Below, one piece after another: positions 21,371 to 30,729 of a DNA stretch of 64,000 nucleotides. Source of the DNA: Thiohalocapsa sp. PB-PSB1 (GTDB lineage Bacteria > Pseudomonadota > Gammaproteobacteria > Chromatiales > Chromatiaceae). Location of the stretch: positions 7,886,632 to 7,950,631 of the forward strand of contig CP050890.1 of assembly GCA_016745215.1 (NCBI GenBank), read 5' to 3'. A model generated the notes under the pieces. It worked only from the letters and a program-made list of their open reading frames with translations, was not told the origin of the DNA and did not search any database. Numbering within the stretch: the stretch's first letter is position 1; the number at the start of each line of letters is the position of its first letter. Both the position numbers and the translations under genes were made by a program.

Positions 21371-22823
21371 TCGACTAGGAGGTGTCAGGCGGCAAGGGCA
21401 GCAGTGGCGGCTGGATAATGGAGCGATAGAGCGTGTCCCAATCGGGAATCAGGCAGAGATCGAAGCGCGCACGCAGTTTGCGCCACAAGCGCGTCTTGCT
21501 CTGCGCCGCCGTTAAGGCGGCCTGGAACAGCCGGCAGCCGCGCTGTTGGATCTGATCGATCAGAAACGCCAGCATCATCAGATGCATGAGCACGGTGCTG
21601 AGGTTGTTGTTGCCGTGACCGAAGTTGTGCTCGAAGTGATAGCCTTGGTTCTTGAGGGTGTTGAAGGTTTCGTTTTCGACTTTCCAGCGTGCGCGGGCTC
21701 CTCGCATCAGCGTCATGAGGTTGCTGTCATCAATGGTGAAATCGGTGACCCAGGAGAAGTGGGTGACCTTGCCGTCCGGGGTGTGTTCCCAGTACTCGAG
21801 GAAATTGACCTCGAGGTCGAAGTTGGACTCGTTCAGCGGTGCGCCGTTGAGATAGCGGAAACGGTGACGTACCCCCTTGGCGTCGGTGAACTCGACCTCG
21901 CGCGTCTCGGGCGTGGCCGCCACCCAAGCGAACAAGTGGGTGTGATCGCTCGGCTTGGCGCCGAGGATGAAGCGCAGATTCAGTTCCTGCAACTGGCGGA
22001 TGTGCGGGGCATTGGAGGCGAGGGCGTCTTCGACGACGATCAGCTTCAGATGCGGATGCGCGCGGCGCAGATCCGCCAGCAGGCGCTTGGCGGCGTTGCG
22101 CTCGCAGTCATTCTTGCGCGCGCCGTCTTGCTTGAGGATCGGCTCGGGCGCCAGCGGGAACACCTCGCTGTGATCGGGGTGTACCAGCACCGCCCCGAGC
22201 ATCTGGTGATAGTAGGTCGTGGTGCCGTTGCGGTGGTGCTTCTCCCCGCACTGCGGGCAATGCACCTTGGTCGAGGAGAAATACCCGGTGCCGTCGAGTG
22301 AGAGCAGGTAATGGCCATCAAGGTATTCAAACCCCTCCAGCCCCTTGCCGCGCTGCAGGTCTGCAAACAGCGCCTTGTACAGCGGGAGCAACTGGCTCGG
22401 ATCGAATGCATCGAGACGTTCGCGAAAGCTGGTGTCGCTTGGTGCCCGTTCGATCCCGTAGAGCGCGTGCAGATTCGCCCGCGTGGTCTCTTCCCGACTG
22501 TCGTGCTCGAATTGCAGCAGCGAAGGATACTTCAGCCCGAACAACGCCAGTCCCGACATCAGATAATCGACCAGCGTAATCTTGCCATCGCACGGGTCGG
22601 GAATCTTCGCAAAAAACCGCCGCGCCTTGTTCAGCAGCCCGGCGGCGCTAAGTTGTTTGCGTGAAATCGGAGCACTCATCAGTATCTGCCTCGCAACTTC
22701 AAGTCTGCGCGACAGTATACCGATTCAGAGACGAAAGTTTACGAAGAACTATTTTCGAAGACTCGCCAACACGCGGTTTTTAAAGCAGAATTATTTTCGG
22801 CGGGAATTGCTGGTTAACCCGGC
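21371..22823 (-). mobile_element. DDE insertion sequence at the right edge of the integron
   Basis: Bracketed by the truncated ParA on the left and chromosomal DNA on the right. The right end (about 22665-22820: ACAGTATACCGATTCAG ... GGCGGGAATTGCTGG) is repeated as a lone remnant at 35147-35300, which marks it as the element's terminus. Exact ends were not resolved. Confidence 0.7.
21375..22679 (-). CDS. IS4-like DDE transposase
   Basis: 434 residues. LSLDGTGYFSS holds the first Asp, VVEDALASN the second, and RWKVENETFN the Glu, followed by QGYHFEHNFGHG. A Cys pair HCPQCGEKHH sits between the first and second Asp. The size and the Glu-region pattern fit IS4-superfamily DDE enzymes, but I cannot name the subgroup. 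It appears intact. It starts at the ATG at 22679. Confidence 0.75.
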   Translation of the reverse strand: MSAPISRKQLSAAGLLNKARRFFAKIPDPCDGKITLVDYLMSGLALFGLKYPSLLQFEHDSREETTRANLHALYGIERAPSDTSFRERLDAFDPSQLLPLYKALFADLQRGKGLEGFEYLDGHYLLSLDGTGYFSSTKVHCPQCGEKHHRNGTTTYYHQMLGAVLVHPDHSEVFPLAPEPILKQDGARKNDCERNAAKRLLADLRRAHPHLKLIVVEDALASNAPHIRQLQELNLRFILGAKPSDHTHLFAWVAATPETREVEFTDAKGVRHRFRYLNGAPLNESNFDLEVNFLEYWEHTPDGKVTHFSWVTDFTIDDSNLMTLMRGARARWKVENETFNTLKNQGYHFEHNFGHGNNNLSTVLMHLMMLAFLIDQIQQRGCRLFQAALTAAQSKTRLWRKLRARFDLCLIPDWDTLYRSIIQPPLLPLPPDTS

Positions 22824-23680
22824 TCATCGACCCTGGCTTGTTCAATCCCGATTTCGGCCAGGTAGGTTTCCACGGACGCTTGCAATGTGATCTGATCGTC
22901 CATGACAGCTTGTTGATAGCGACGTCGCCATTCTGACATCAACAGTCTGGCACGGTCCCATTCCAGATAGATTAATCGTGCCAAGGGTCCGCCCTGATCA
23001 AGAAAACCGGATTCGTGAAAGTCGCGTCTGGCGCGCTCGCGATCGTAGGTAAAACGCGGGATGTGGGTGTGCCAGCGCCCGCACTGCCAGGTAAATTGAC
23101 CATAGCTGGCGCGCGGATCACCATCGAACGGCGACCCAACAGAACCGATGTTGACGACATCCATACCCTGGGTATGGCGTTGATGTGGGCGATGGGTATG
23201 GCCGGTGACAAACAGCTTGACTTCCTCGGGCAGTTTGCCAACGAGAGATTCGTCGCTTGTATTTGGCGTGATGCCATCCCGGTTGCCGGCCATGGTGCCA
23301 TGGGTTACATGCAGCCAGGCATTGCTCCTGGGCGGATGCAAACACAGATGATCAGGCCAATCGTATAATGCGGCGGCAACCTCGGCGATCTGACGCCAGG
23401 CAAAATCGGCGAAACGTCGGATCTCACGTTCGCCCTCGGAGTTCGGGGGCGAGCTTCCGCAGCGTTGCACCCAAACCTCATGATTGCCATAGATCGGAAG
23501 CCAGCCGGATTCACGACGCTTGCGGTCAAACAGCGTTAAACAGCCGAGACTGTCCGGGCCTCGATTGATCAGGTCGCCGGCCATTATGACTAGATCAGGC
23601 TGCCAGGCATCGATATGCTCAATGGCAGATTCCAGCGCTGGTAGATTCGCCTGGACGTCTGAGAATACGGCTACCTTCAT
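22814..23680 (-). CDS. Calcineurin-like metallophosphoesterase
   Basis: 288 residues. Metallophosphoesterase motifs are seen in order: FSDVQANLPAL (N-terminal metal ligand region, with Gln in place of the usual His), VIMAGDLINRGPDS, YGNHEVW, and GHTHRPH near residue 163. The C-terminal helices (about 215-288) resemble no domain I know. AAGAGGCAG precedes the ATG. It probably hydrolyses a phosphoester; substrate unknown. It marks the start of normal chromosomal DNA to the right of the cassette array. Confidence 0.82.
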   Translation of the reverse strand: MKVAVFSDVQANLPALESAIEHIDAWQPDLVIMAGDLINRGPDSLGCLTLFDRKRRESGWLPIYGNHEVWVQRCGSSPPNSEGEREIRRFADFAWRQIAEVAAALYDWPDHLCLHPPRSNAWLHVTHGTMAGNRDGITPNTSDESLVGKLPEEVKLFVTGHTHRPHQRHTQGMDVVNIGSVGSPFDGDPRASYGQFTWQCGRWHTHIPRFTYDRERARRDFHESGFLDQGGPLARLIYLEWDRARLLMSEWRRRYQQAVMDDQITLQASVETYLAEIGIEQARVDEPG

Positions 23681-23866
23681 CTTGACTGCCTCTTGTTAGG
23701 ATGATGGAACCAGGTCCAAGATAGCGCAGGCTGAAGCAAAGCGCACTAGGACAATCGGGCATCGAGCCATGGCGAGATCGGATATTTTGGTTCCTGAAAC
23801 CCCTGCTCGGGGGTTAAGCTATCGGCTCTTCAACATCTGTCACGTTTATTTCGCGTTTGCTGCATC

Positions 23867-24346
23867 ATGACTGAAGATATTGCGACCAGGGGCTTCGTCG
23901 ACCACACTGAACCGGATTGGGATAGTCCGCTGAGCATCAAATTGACCCCTGAGTTGATTGCGCATGCGGTGATGTACAGCGCCGCCGCGGTACATACGGG
24001 TTGGGAGAGCTGTGTCGACGAGGATTCAGTGCTGTCGCAGCTTGTGGTCATGGACGATGCTGGCAAGCATGCGGTGCGCTTGGTTGAGCAAGAGTTCGCG
24101 GACGACCAGGAGGAGGATGTCGTTTGGCATGATTGGGCATTGGAGGTGCGCATTGGCAAAGTTGTCACAACCGGGCATTACTCGCTGCGGGTCAATTCCG
24201 CGCCTTTGGATTGGGAATGGCATGCGCGCGAAGCCGAACGTGCGTTCGAGCGTGCCTGTGTGCTTCTTGGTCGCCGGGTGCGTCGCGGGCTGGTCGTTGA
24301 TGAACCTATGCCGCGGGAACTGCCGCCGCGCGCAAGCCGCCACTGA
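23867..24346 (+). CDS. Hypothetical acidic protein, 159 residues
   Basis: Starts at ATG 23867 and ends at TGA 24346. It is soluble, acidic in the middle (EQEFADDQEEDVVWHDW) and basic at the C-terminus (GRRVRRGLVVDEPMPREL). No membrane segment, signal peptide or recognised domain. It stands alone between the divergent metallophosphoesterase gene and a 400-bp gap. Confidence 0.55.
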   Translation: MTEDIATRGFVDHTEPDWDSPLSIKLTPELIAHAVMYSAAAVHTGWESCVDEDSVLSQLVVMDDAGKHAVRLVEQEFADDQEEDVVWHDWALEVRIGKVVTTGHYSLRVNSAPLDWEWHAREAERAFERACVLLGRRVRRGLVVDEPMPRELPPRASRH

Positions 24347-24750
24347 TAAAGTCAACTGTTTGGAAATTGTCCGTCAATTGTTTCCCGACTGTAATCGTAC
24401 GGTACAGCAAGGATCGGGAATTTGTTGGTGGACAGTTTCCTAGGCGATTGCCGGAGAGAAATAGACCAGCTGGCGCCGGATTCTCGTTCGCCTTCGCCAA
24501 GCTGCAACGCGCCCAAAGTCGGTCTATGGGCAGGTTGCCGCGACCTCGAGGCCGAACGAGAAGACAAGCCAGGCGGTCTATTTCTCGACAGAAATCGCCT
24601 TAGCATCGATCCGTTTGGAGTCGATCCGAGGAGAGTCAATCTGTCTAGAATCAATCGTTGGTCAAGTAAAGACGCTGCGCCCTGGTCTACTTGTCAACAT
24701 GCCCCACTTCGATTGTTTGCCCTGCAACCATCCAAAAACGGAGCCCAGCA
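24347..24750. other. Gene-free interval with a long imperfect hairpin
   Basis: No credible gene. It contains the inverted-repeat element at 24443-24599 and then a run of short similar words (TCGATCCGTTTGGAGTCGATCCGAG ...) at 24606-24655. The DUF6489 gene starts right after it. Confidence 0.6.
24443..24599. repeat. 157-bp inverted-repeat element (MITE-like)
   Basis: The first about 55 bases (GGCGATTGCCGGAGAGAAA...) are the imperfect complement of the last 55 (...TTTCTCGACAGAAATCGCC). They share GGCGATT, GAGAAATAGACC and TTCTCGTTCG on the same arm. The whole can fold as one long hairpin. No open frame inside. Confidence 0.6.
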
Positions 24751-25020
24751 ATGAATATTAAGCTCGATATCGATGTTTCGCCAGAGGAAATGCGCAAGCT
24801 GATGGGCTTGCCGGACGTGGAGAGTTTTCAGAATCAGCTGATGGATGATATCCGTGACCGAATCAAACAGGGTGTCGAAGGCTATGATCCACTCAATTTG
24901 TTTAAGCCCTATCTGAACAGCAGCATGGCGGGCATGGATATGATCCAGCGTCTGTTTGCTGCCAGCCTTGGTGCCGCTCCAGGCTCGGCTCAGATCAAAA
25001 GCAAAGGCGACGATGAATAG
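24751..25020 (+). CDS. DUF6489-like small protein
   Basis: 89 residues from ATG 24751, preferred over an upstream in-frame ATG at 24691 because KLDIDVSPEEMRKLMGLPDVE is the usual N-terminus of this family. It is a helical, soluble protein with no catalytic motif. Function unknown. It is followed by the DUF2782 gene in the same direction. Confidence 0.7.
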   Translation: MNIKLDIDVSPEEMRKLMGLPDVESFQNQLMDDIRDRIKQGVEGYDPLNLFKPYLNSSMAGMDMIQRLFAASLGAAPGSAQIKSKGDDE

Positions 25021-25091
25021 CGTATTGCGCCCAGGCCGCATCCGCTGATCGACGCCCTTTTATCTATCTCCTGATTTTGGGATATCCGCCC

Positions 25092-25454
25092 ATGATCTTT
25101 CTTTTCAGGGGCGCAATGCCCTCGGCTTTTGCTCTGTTTGCACTGATCGGTTCGTTTACGGCGGCGGCGCAGAACAGATTCGACGATGCCCGGGTGTTGC
25201 CTGAAGCAGCCCCGATCGCCCCATTACCGCCAACCTCCGATACTCTGATCGACCCCGAGGTCACCATCACAGAGACCGATACCGAAGTCATCTATGAGTA
25301 TCGTGTCAATGGTCAGCTGTATATGGTTAAAGTGCAGCCCGTGATCGGTCCGCCGTATTACATGATGGACATCGATGGCGATGGCCAGCTGGATGTTCAG
25401 GATCAATCGCCGCCGGAGCTAGCGGTACCGCAGTGGTTATTGTTCAGCTGGTGA
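25092..25454 (+). CDS. DUF2782 periplasmic protein
   Basis: 120 residues from ATG 25092 (25077 is an alternative). A signal peptide covers about 1-28. The conserved core PEVTITETDTEVIYEYRVNG and MVKVQPVIGPPYYMMDIDGDG leads to PQWLLFSW at the C-terminus, characteristic of DUF2782. Function unknown. In many gammaproteobacteria the family sits next to polA; polA is not seen here. Confidence 0.8.
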   Translation: MIFLFRGAMPSAFALFALIGSFTAAAQNRFDDARVLPEAAPIAPLPPTSDTLIDPEVTITETDTEVIYEYRVNGQLYMVKVQPVIGPPYYMMDIDGDGQLDVQDQSPPELAVPQWLLFSW

Positions 25455-25586
25455 AATGATGCATGTGTTGAATTCGGCATCCAGACGAGCTGTACCGCAT
25501 CTGCTGTCTAATTGGTAAAATGCTGAACTAAAAGACGATTTCCATGCGGACACACGCTTGCACAGTCTTCCTGCCCTGGTGCGTCC

Positions 25587-26189
25587 ATGCGTACTGATGC
25601 CAAGACCGCGACAGCGACGAGCGTCGTGCTTCGGTTCGCCGGCATATTAGAACTGATCATTCGCTGGGTCGGCAATGCGGTTGCCTGGTTGTCACTTTCC
25701 ATGGTGTTGGTGACTTTTTTGGTCGTGGTGTTGCGCTATGCCTTCGATACTGGCTCGATCGCTTTGCAGGAATCAGTGACCTATATGCACGCGATACTGT
25801 TCATGGTGGGCGCAGCCTATACCCTCCAACGAGACGGTCACGTACGGGTAGATATCTTCTATCGCAAATTCTCGCGGCCTGTTCGCGCCTGGGTGGATCT
25901 GATAGGCACGCTGGTTTTATTGATACCGGTGTGTGTTTTTATTCTGACCTCGTCCTGGCATTACGTGGCCAAGTCCTGGGCCATTCAGGAAGCATCGCGA
26001 GAGGCTGGCGGCATTGCCGGAGTTTATTTGGTCAAAACGCTCTTGCTGGTGATGCCGATATTGCTGTTGGTGCAGGGCTTGGTCTGGGTAATACGCAATA
26101 GCCTGTTTCTGCTCGGGGTAGAAAACGCGCTGCCACAACCCGAAGCCAGCAGCGACGGGACTGGCATCCAGGATGGCGCTGATGATTGA
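25587..26189 (+). CDS. TRAP transporter small permease (DctQ type)
   Basis: 200 residues with four membrane helices (about 30-52, 64-85, 105-125, 150-175) and the DctQ pattern LRYAFDTGSIALQESVTYMHAILFMVGAAYTLQRDGHVRVDIFY. Together with the large permease it forms the membrane part of a secondary carboxylate importer that needs a periplasmic binding protein. No binding-protein gene lies beside it here. It overlaps the next gene by 17 bp. Confidence 0.9.
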   Translation: MRTDAKTATATSVVLRFAGILELIIRWVGNAVAWLSLSMVLVTFLVVVLRYAFDTGSIALQESVTYMHAILFMVGAAYTLQRDGHVRVDIFYRKFSRPVRAWVDLIGTLVLLIPVCVFILTSSWHYVAKSWAIQEASREAGGIAGVYLVKTLLLVMPILLLVQGLVWVIRNSLFLLGVENALPQPEASSDGTGIQDGADD

Positions 26190-27558
26190 AATCATGCCGC
26201 TGCTGTTATTCATAGCGGTTGGCGCGATGCTGCTGCTCGGCTATCCGGTGGCGATGTCGCTGGGTGGCACGGCATTATTGTTCGCCCTCTTCGGCTACTG
26301 GTTCGACTTGTTCGATCCGGCCTTTATTGGCTTTTTGCCGAATCGGCTCTATGGCATTATGACCAGTGAAATACTGATCGCGGTGCCGTTGTTCGTTTTC
26401 ATGGGCGTCATGCTCGAACGCTCGCGCGTGGCCGAGGATCTGCTCGATACCATGTCGCTGTTATTCGGCCCGATGCGCGGCGGGCTCGGTATCTCGGTGA
26501 TCGTCGTCGGTATGCTATTGGCAGCTAGCACCGGCATCGTTGGTGCCACCGTGGTTACCATGGGGCTGCTGTCCTTGCCGACCATGTTGAGGCGCCATTA
26601 CGATCCCGGCGTTTCGGCTGGCACGATCTGTGCTGCCGGCACGCTGGGGCAGATCATTCCGCCTTCCATCATACTGGTGCTGCTTGCCGAAGTGCTGTCA
26701 GCGGCCCACCAGCAGGCAACCCGCCATATTTGGCCGCCGCCCGATCCATTTTCGGTTGGCGACCTGTTCTTCGGCGCTCTGATTCCGGGGCTCATGCTGG
26801 TGATCGCCTACATCGGCTATATGCTCGCCTTGGCCTTGTTTCGGCCCGCGTCGGTGCCTGCCATCCCGGCCGACCAACGTCCAACACATGACTGGCATTT
26901 CTGGCTAAGGGTGGTGCAGGTTCTGTTACCGCCATTGGGGTTAATCGTCGCGGTGTTGGGCTCGATTCTGTATGGCGTTGCGACAACGACCGAGGCCGCC
27001 TCGGTGGGCGCGATCGGCGCTCTGCTGCTTGCCGCGTTGAAGCGTCAGTTGGACCTCGCAACACTGCGGGCCGTGATGCGTCAGACGACGGTTGTTACCA
27101 GCATGGTGTTTCTGATTTTCATCGGCGCGGCGATTTTTGCGTTGGTGTTCCGGGGATTTTCCGGAGACGAGATGGTCACTGACTTTCTCACGGATTTGCC
27201 AGGCGGCACAGTCGGAGCCGTGATTCTGGTGATGCTGGTGATGTTTTTTCTCGGCTTCATTCTCGACTTTATCGAGATCACCTTTGTGGTTGTGCCCATC
27301 GTTGGTCCCGTCCTATTCACCATGGGGCTTGATCCAGTTTGGCTTGGTGTAATGATTGCCATCAACCTACAGACTTCGTTTCTGACTCCTCCTTTTGGTT
27401 TTTCGTTATTCTATTTGCGCGGAGTAGCTTCTGCTGAAGTGTCGACGGTGCAGATCTATCGCGGAGTGCTGCCATTCATCGTGTTGCAATTACTGATGCT
27501 GATCGCGTTGGCGCTCTTTCCTCAGATCGCAACCTGGCTACCGAACCTGATTTATTGA
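26173..27558 (+). CDS. TRAP transporter large permease (DctM type)
   Basis: 461 residues, about twelve membrane helices. DctM landmarks are GILxAxTGIVGATVVTMG (about 110-128), AAGTLGQIIPPSIILVLLAEV (about 152-172), TEAASVGAIGALLLA and NLQTSFLTPPFGFSLFYLRG near the C-terminus. It is the substrate-translocating subunit, Na+-coupled in studied members. ATG 26173 overlaps the DctQ gene. The missing DctP subunit may be encoded elsewhere. Confidence 0.92.
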   Translation: MALMIEIMPLLLFIAVGAMLLLGYPVAMSLGGTALLFALFGYWFDLFDPAFIGFLPNRLYGIMTSEILIAVPLFVFMGVMLERSRVAEDLLDTMSLLFGPMRGGLGISVIVVGMLLAASTGIVGATVVTMGLLSLPTMLRRHYDPGVSAGTICAAGTLGQIIPPSIILVLLAEVLSAAHQQATRHIWPPPDPFSVGDLFFGALIPGLMLVIAYIGYMLALALFRPASVPAIPADQRPTHDWHFWLRVVQVLLPPLGLIVAVLGSILYGVATTTEAASVGAIGALLLAALKRQLDLATLRAVMRQTTVVTSMVFLIFIGAAIFALVFRGFSGDEMVTDFLTDLPGGTVGAVILVMLVMFFLGFILDFIEITFVVVPIVGPVLFTMGLDPVWLGVMIAINLQTSFLTPPFGFSLFYLRGVASAEVSTVQIYRGVLPFIVLQLLMLIALALFPQIATWLPNLIY

Positions 27559-28001
27559 CGATCGTTGGTCAGGCCGTGGTCATCATTCACTCCAGTGTTT
27601 ATGACCAGAGATTGTAGAAGTTGACACAACTTAACAGCCTCGGCGAGGTGTCAGGGGGCGGAATCAGGATCAAGGCCAGGTTTAATAACCTGCTTCACTG
27701 ATGCGGCACATCAATCATGCGGCAAATCAATGCAGCGCGTATGTTCAGCGAGGATACTGGCCTTGAGGATACTGGCCTTGTTCGGTGATTCCGGTTGATC
27801 ACAGTCGCCGCGAGTTTCGTTTCCTACTTCGATTCTCGGGCCTTGTTCACAACTTTGACCAAGTGACGAGCGGGTGCTTGGGGCTTTCCAGTAAGATTTC
27901 GGTTTTAAAGTTAAAATACTGTGGCATTCGAGGTTAACTCTTTCGTCTTGGCCGAGCTTACGAACAAGGCCGATTTTCGTTACATCGTTCAGACTTAACC
28001 T
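27559..28001. other. Intergenic region before the pilU genes
   Basis: No gene seen. It holds a perfect direct repeat of GAGGATACTGGCCTT (27760 and 27776), and at 27870-27970 a segment repeated at 36496-36596, described separately. Confidence 0.6.
27870..27970 (+). repeat. 100-bp repeat shared with the recombinase leader at 36496
   Basis: Shares GTTAAAATACTGTGG, TTCGAGGTTAACTCT and CTTGGCCGAGCTT with 36496-36596 at roughly 85 percent identity. At the other site it ends at the ATG of a tyrosine-recombinase gene. Here it ends 31 bp before the ATPase gene, so it may supply that gene's promoter. Confidence 0.6.
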
Positions 28002-29261
28002 ATGGATCGTCAGCAAGCCGCAAAATTCATGCTCGAGTGTCTGCGCACAATGCTTGCGCGCAACGGCTCCGATCTGTTCATTTCAGCGGACTTTCCGCCA
28101 GCGTGCAAGATCGACGGCAAACTCACGCCACTAACGGAACAAGTTCTCACCGCTGAGCAAACCTCCATGCTGGTGCGCTCGATTATGAACGACCATCAGA
28201 TCCGCGAGTTCGATGCAAATAAGGAATGTAACTTTGCGATCAGCCCACCGGGCATCGGGCGTTTCCGCATCAATGTGTTTGTGCAACAAGGGCGAGTCGG
28301 CGCCGTATTGCGCATCATTCCGACTGACATTCCGGATTTCGACCAGCTTGGGTTACCGCCGGTGCTGAAGGAATTGATCCAGACCAAGCGCGGGCTGATC
28401 CTAGTCGTGGGTGGCACGGGCTCAGGCAAATCGACGTCGCTGGCGGCAATGATCGGCCATCGCAACCAAACCACCTATGGCCATATCATAACCATTGAAG
28501 ATCCAGTGGAATTTGTGCATAAGCACAATAAATGCTTGATCACACAACGCGAGGTCGGCGTCGATACTCTGTCCTGGGACAACGCGTTGGTCAATACCCT
28601 GCGTCAGGCACCAAACGTGATTCTGATTGGTGAGATTCGGTCCCGCGAAACCATGGAACATGCAATCAATTTTGCCGAGACCGGTCATCTGTGCCTGTCA
28701 ACACTGCATGCCAACAGCGCAAACCAGGCGCTTGATCGCATTATCAACCTGTTTCCCGAAGAGCGTCGCGCGCAGCTGCTGATGGACCTGTCGTTGAACC
28801 TTCGGGCGGTGATATCGCAACGGTTGCTGCCGAAGGTTGATGGCGGACGCGTCGCGGCCATCGAAATCCTGATCAACTCACCCTTGATTCGAGACCTTAT
28901 TTTCAAGGGCAAAGTCCATGAGATCAAGGAAATTATGGAAAAGTCCGAAGAGTTAGGTATGCAGACGTTCGACATGGCCTTGTTCAACCTATACGAATCC
29001 GGCCAGATCAGCTATGAAGACGCCATGCGCTCCGCGGACTCGATGAACGATTTGCGCCTGCGCATCAAGCTAGAAGGCAAGGACGCCAACGAGCGCGACA
29101 CCCTCGGCGATACGGATGGTCTGTCGATCCTAAGGGAAGGAGAGGAGGACGAGGAGATTGCCATCGGATTTAGCACTAGCGATGGTTCTGTCGGAGCAGC
29201 AGCAAATCTCCAGGGCGAACTCAACGCAGATGGCGCAAAGCAGGGGAGTAGGGGCGGCTGA
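28002..29261 (+). CDS. pilU: PilU-like type IV pilus retraction ATPase 1
   Basis: 419 residues. A PAS-like N-terminal domain (NGSDLFISADFPPACKIDGKL) is followed by a RecA-like ATPase domain: Walker A GGTGSGKST at 137-145, Asp box IIxIEDPVEFVH, Walker B NVILIGEIRSRETME, and a His box STLHANSANQALDRI. The CNFAISPPGIGRFRINVF segment resembles PilU of Pseudomonas more than PilT. A C-terminal extension of about 50 acidic residues is unusual. It powers pilus retraction at the inner membrane. Six bases separate it from the next ATPase gene. Confidence 0.85.
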   Translation: MDRQQAAKFMLECLRTMLARNGSDLFISADFPPACKIDGKLTPLTEQVLTAEQTSMLVRSIMNDHQIREFDANKECNFAISPPGIGRFRINVFVQQGRVGAVLRIIPTDIPDFDQLGLPPVLKELIQTKRGLILVVGGTGSGKSTSLAAMIGHRNQTTYGHIITIEDPVEFVHKHNKCLITQREVGVDTLSWDNALVNTLRQAPNVILIGEIRSRETMEHAINFAETGHLCLSTLHANSANQALDRIINLFPEERRAQLLMDLSLNLRAVISQRLLPKVDGGRVAAIEILINSPLIRDLIFKGKVHEIKEIMEKSEELGMQTFDMALFNLYESGQISYEDAMRSADSMNDLRLRIKLEGKDANERDTLGDTDGLSILREGEEDEEIAIGFSTSDGSVGAAANLQGELNADGAKQGSRGG

Positions 29262-29267
29262 CAGGCC

Positions 29268-30323
29268 ATGGACTTTACACCTTACCTGGAACTGATGGTC
29301 CGAAAAAAGGTATCGGATCTGTTTGTGACCGCCGGCAGCCCTGTGCGCGTTAAAGTTGACGGACAATTACGCGACGTTGGGGAAACGATATTAACGCCGG
29401 AGATGTGTCGTGATGCCGTTTGCTCGCTGATGGATGAAAATCAGATCGCAGAGTATGACAAGCATCGTGAATTGGATTTTGCCTTTGGTCTCGAGGGCAA
29501 GGGACGCTTTCGCGTCAATGCCTTCCATCAGCGTGGCACCTCTGGCATGGTTATCCGCTATCTGAGCAACCGCATCCTGACCTGTGAGGAATTGGGTCTG
29601 CCTGAGGTATTGAATACCATTGTCATGCATAAGCGCGGGATCGTGCTGATGGTCGGCGCCACGGGTTCAGGCAAATCCACCACGCTGGCGGCGATGATCG
29701 ATCATCGCAACAAGAACAGCACCGGGCATATCCTGACCATCGAAGATCCGGTGGAATATCTGCATCCACATCAGGGCTGCGTGGTCAATCAGCGCGAAAT
29801 CGGCACTGATACCTTATCCTATGCCGTGGCGCTGAAGAGTTCCCTGCGCGAAGCGCCCGATGTGATTCTGATTGGCGAAATCCGCACACGAGAGACCATG
29901 GAGGCCGCAATTGAATTGTCCGGAACCGGCCATCTGGCGATCTCCACATTGCATGCCAACAACGCGCATCAGGCATTGCAGCGCATCATCAACATGTTTC
30001 CCCAGGAACTGCACAAGACATTGTTTCTGGATTTAAGCTTGAACATGCGCGCGATCATCTCCCAGCGATTGATTCCAACTGTGGATGGAAAACGTGCTGC
30101 TGGCATCGAGATCCTGGTTAATACCCCGCACATCAGCGACTTGATTCGTGATGGTCATATCGAAGAGATTCAGGATGCCATGGCCGCCACCGAAGAGGGC
30201 GGCATGATTACCTTCGATGATGCGCTGCTTGCGCTGTATCGCGCTGGGCGCGTCTCCTTGGAGGATTGCCTCGCCAACGCCGATTCCGCAGCAAACTTGG
30301 AAGCAAAAATCAACTTTGGTTAA
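29268..30323 (+). CDS. pilU: PilU-like type IV pilus retraction ATPase 2
   Basis: 351 residues, same architecture without the acidic tail. Walker A GATGSGKST at 130-138, DVILIGEIRTRETME, STLHANNAHQALQRIINMFP. KKVSDLFVTAGSPVRVKVDGQL and HILTIEDPVEYLHPHQ also point to PilU. It lies directly behind the first ATPase gene in one operon. The two are clearly diverged, so this is an old duplication rather than an assembly artefact. A classical PilT is not in the window. Confidence 0.85.
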   Translation: MDFTPYLELMVRKKVSDLFVTAGSPVRVKVDGQLRDVGETILTPEMCRDAVCSLMDENQIAEYDKHRELDFAFGLEGKGRFRVNAFHQRGTSGMVIRYLSNRILTCEELGLPEVLNTIVMHKRGIVLMVGATGSGKSTTLAAMIDHRNKNSTGHILTIEDPVEYLHPHQGCVVNQREIGTDTLSYAVALKSSLREAPDVILIGEIRTRETMEAAIELSGTGHLAISTLHANNAHQALQRIINMFPQELHKTLFLDLSLNMRAIISQRLIPTVDGKRAAGIEILVNTPHISDLIRDGHIEEIQDAMAATEEGGMITFDDALLALYRAGRVSLEDCLANADSAANLEAKINFG

Positions 30324-30417
30324 TTGCACATCTGGTTATCCTTCTCTTCTTTGCGACCGTCCGAGAAGAAGGAAACTACCAGTCGGTCTCTCTTCCCATC
30401 ATAGGATTGCATGCCTG

Positions 30418-30729
30418 ATGCTGATTACTTTTAAGACCCCGGTCCATGCAGACATCACCATGTTTGGCGATGTTGCCAAGACACTGATCCAAATGATGGG
30501 CCATAGCGGCAGTGTACCCGGTGCCATTCTGGCCGCGGACGTGCCGCAAGCCCTCGCCAAGCTCAAAGCGGCGATTGCGCGGAATCCAGATATGCCATTG
30601 AATCCCTCGCGCAATGATGACGATCAGGACCGCAGCCAGAGCGTCAGCTTATCGCACCGTGCATTGCCGTTAATCGAGTTGCTCGAGGCTGCCGCACGAG
30701 AACAGAAGAACCTGATGTGGGATAGTTGA
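30418..30729 (+). CDS. DUF1840 protein
   Basis: 103 residues from ATG 30418. It matches DUF1840: LITFKTPVHADITMFGDVAKTLIQMMGHSG at the start, then VPGAILAADVPQALAKLKAAI and a C-terminal SLSHRALPLIELLEAAAREQKNLMWDS. Small soluble protein of unknown function, common in proteobacteria. An IS66 remnant abuts its stop codon. Confidence 0.85.
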   Translation: MLITFKTPVHADITMFGDVAKTLIQMMGHSGSVPGAILAADVPQALAKLKAAIARNPDMPLNPSRNDDDQDRSQSVSLSHRALPLIELLEAAAREQKNLMWDS

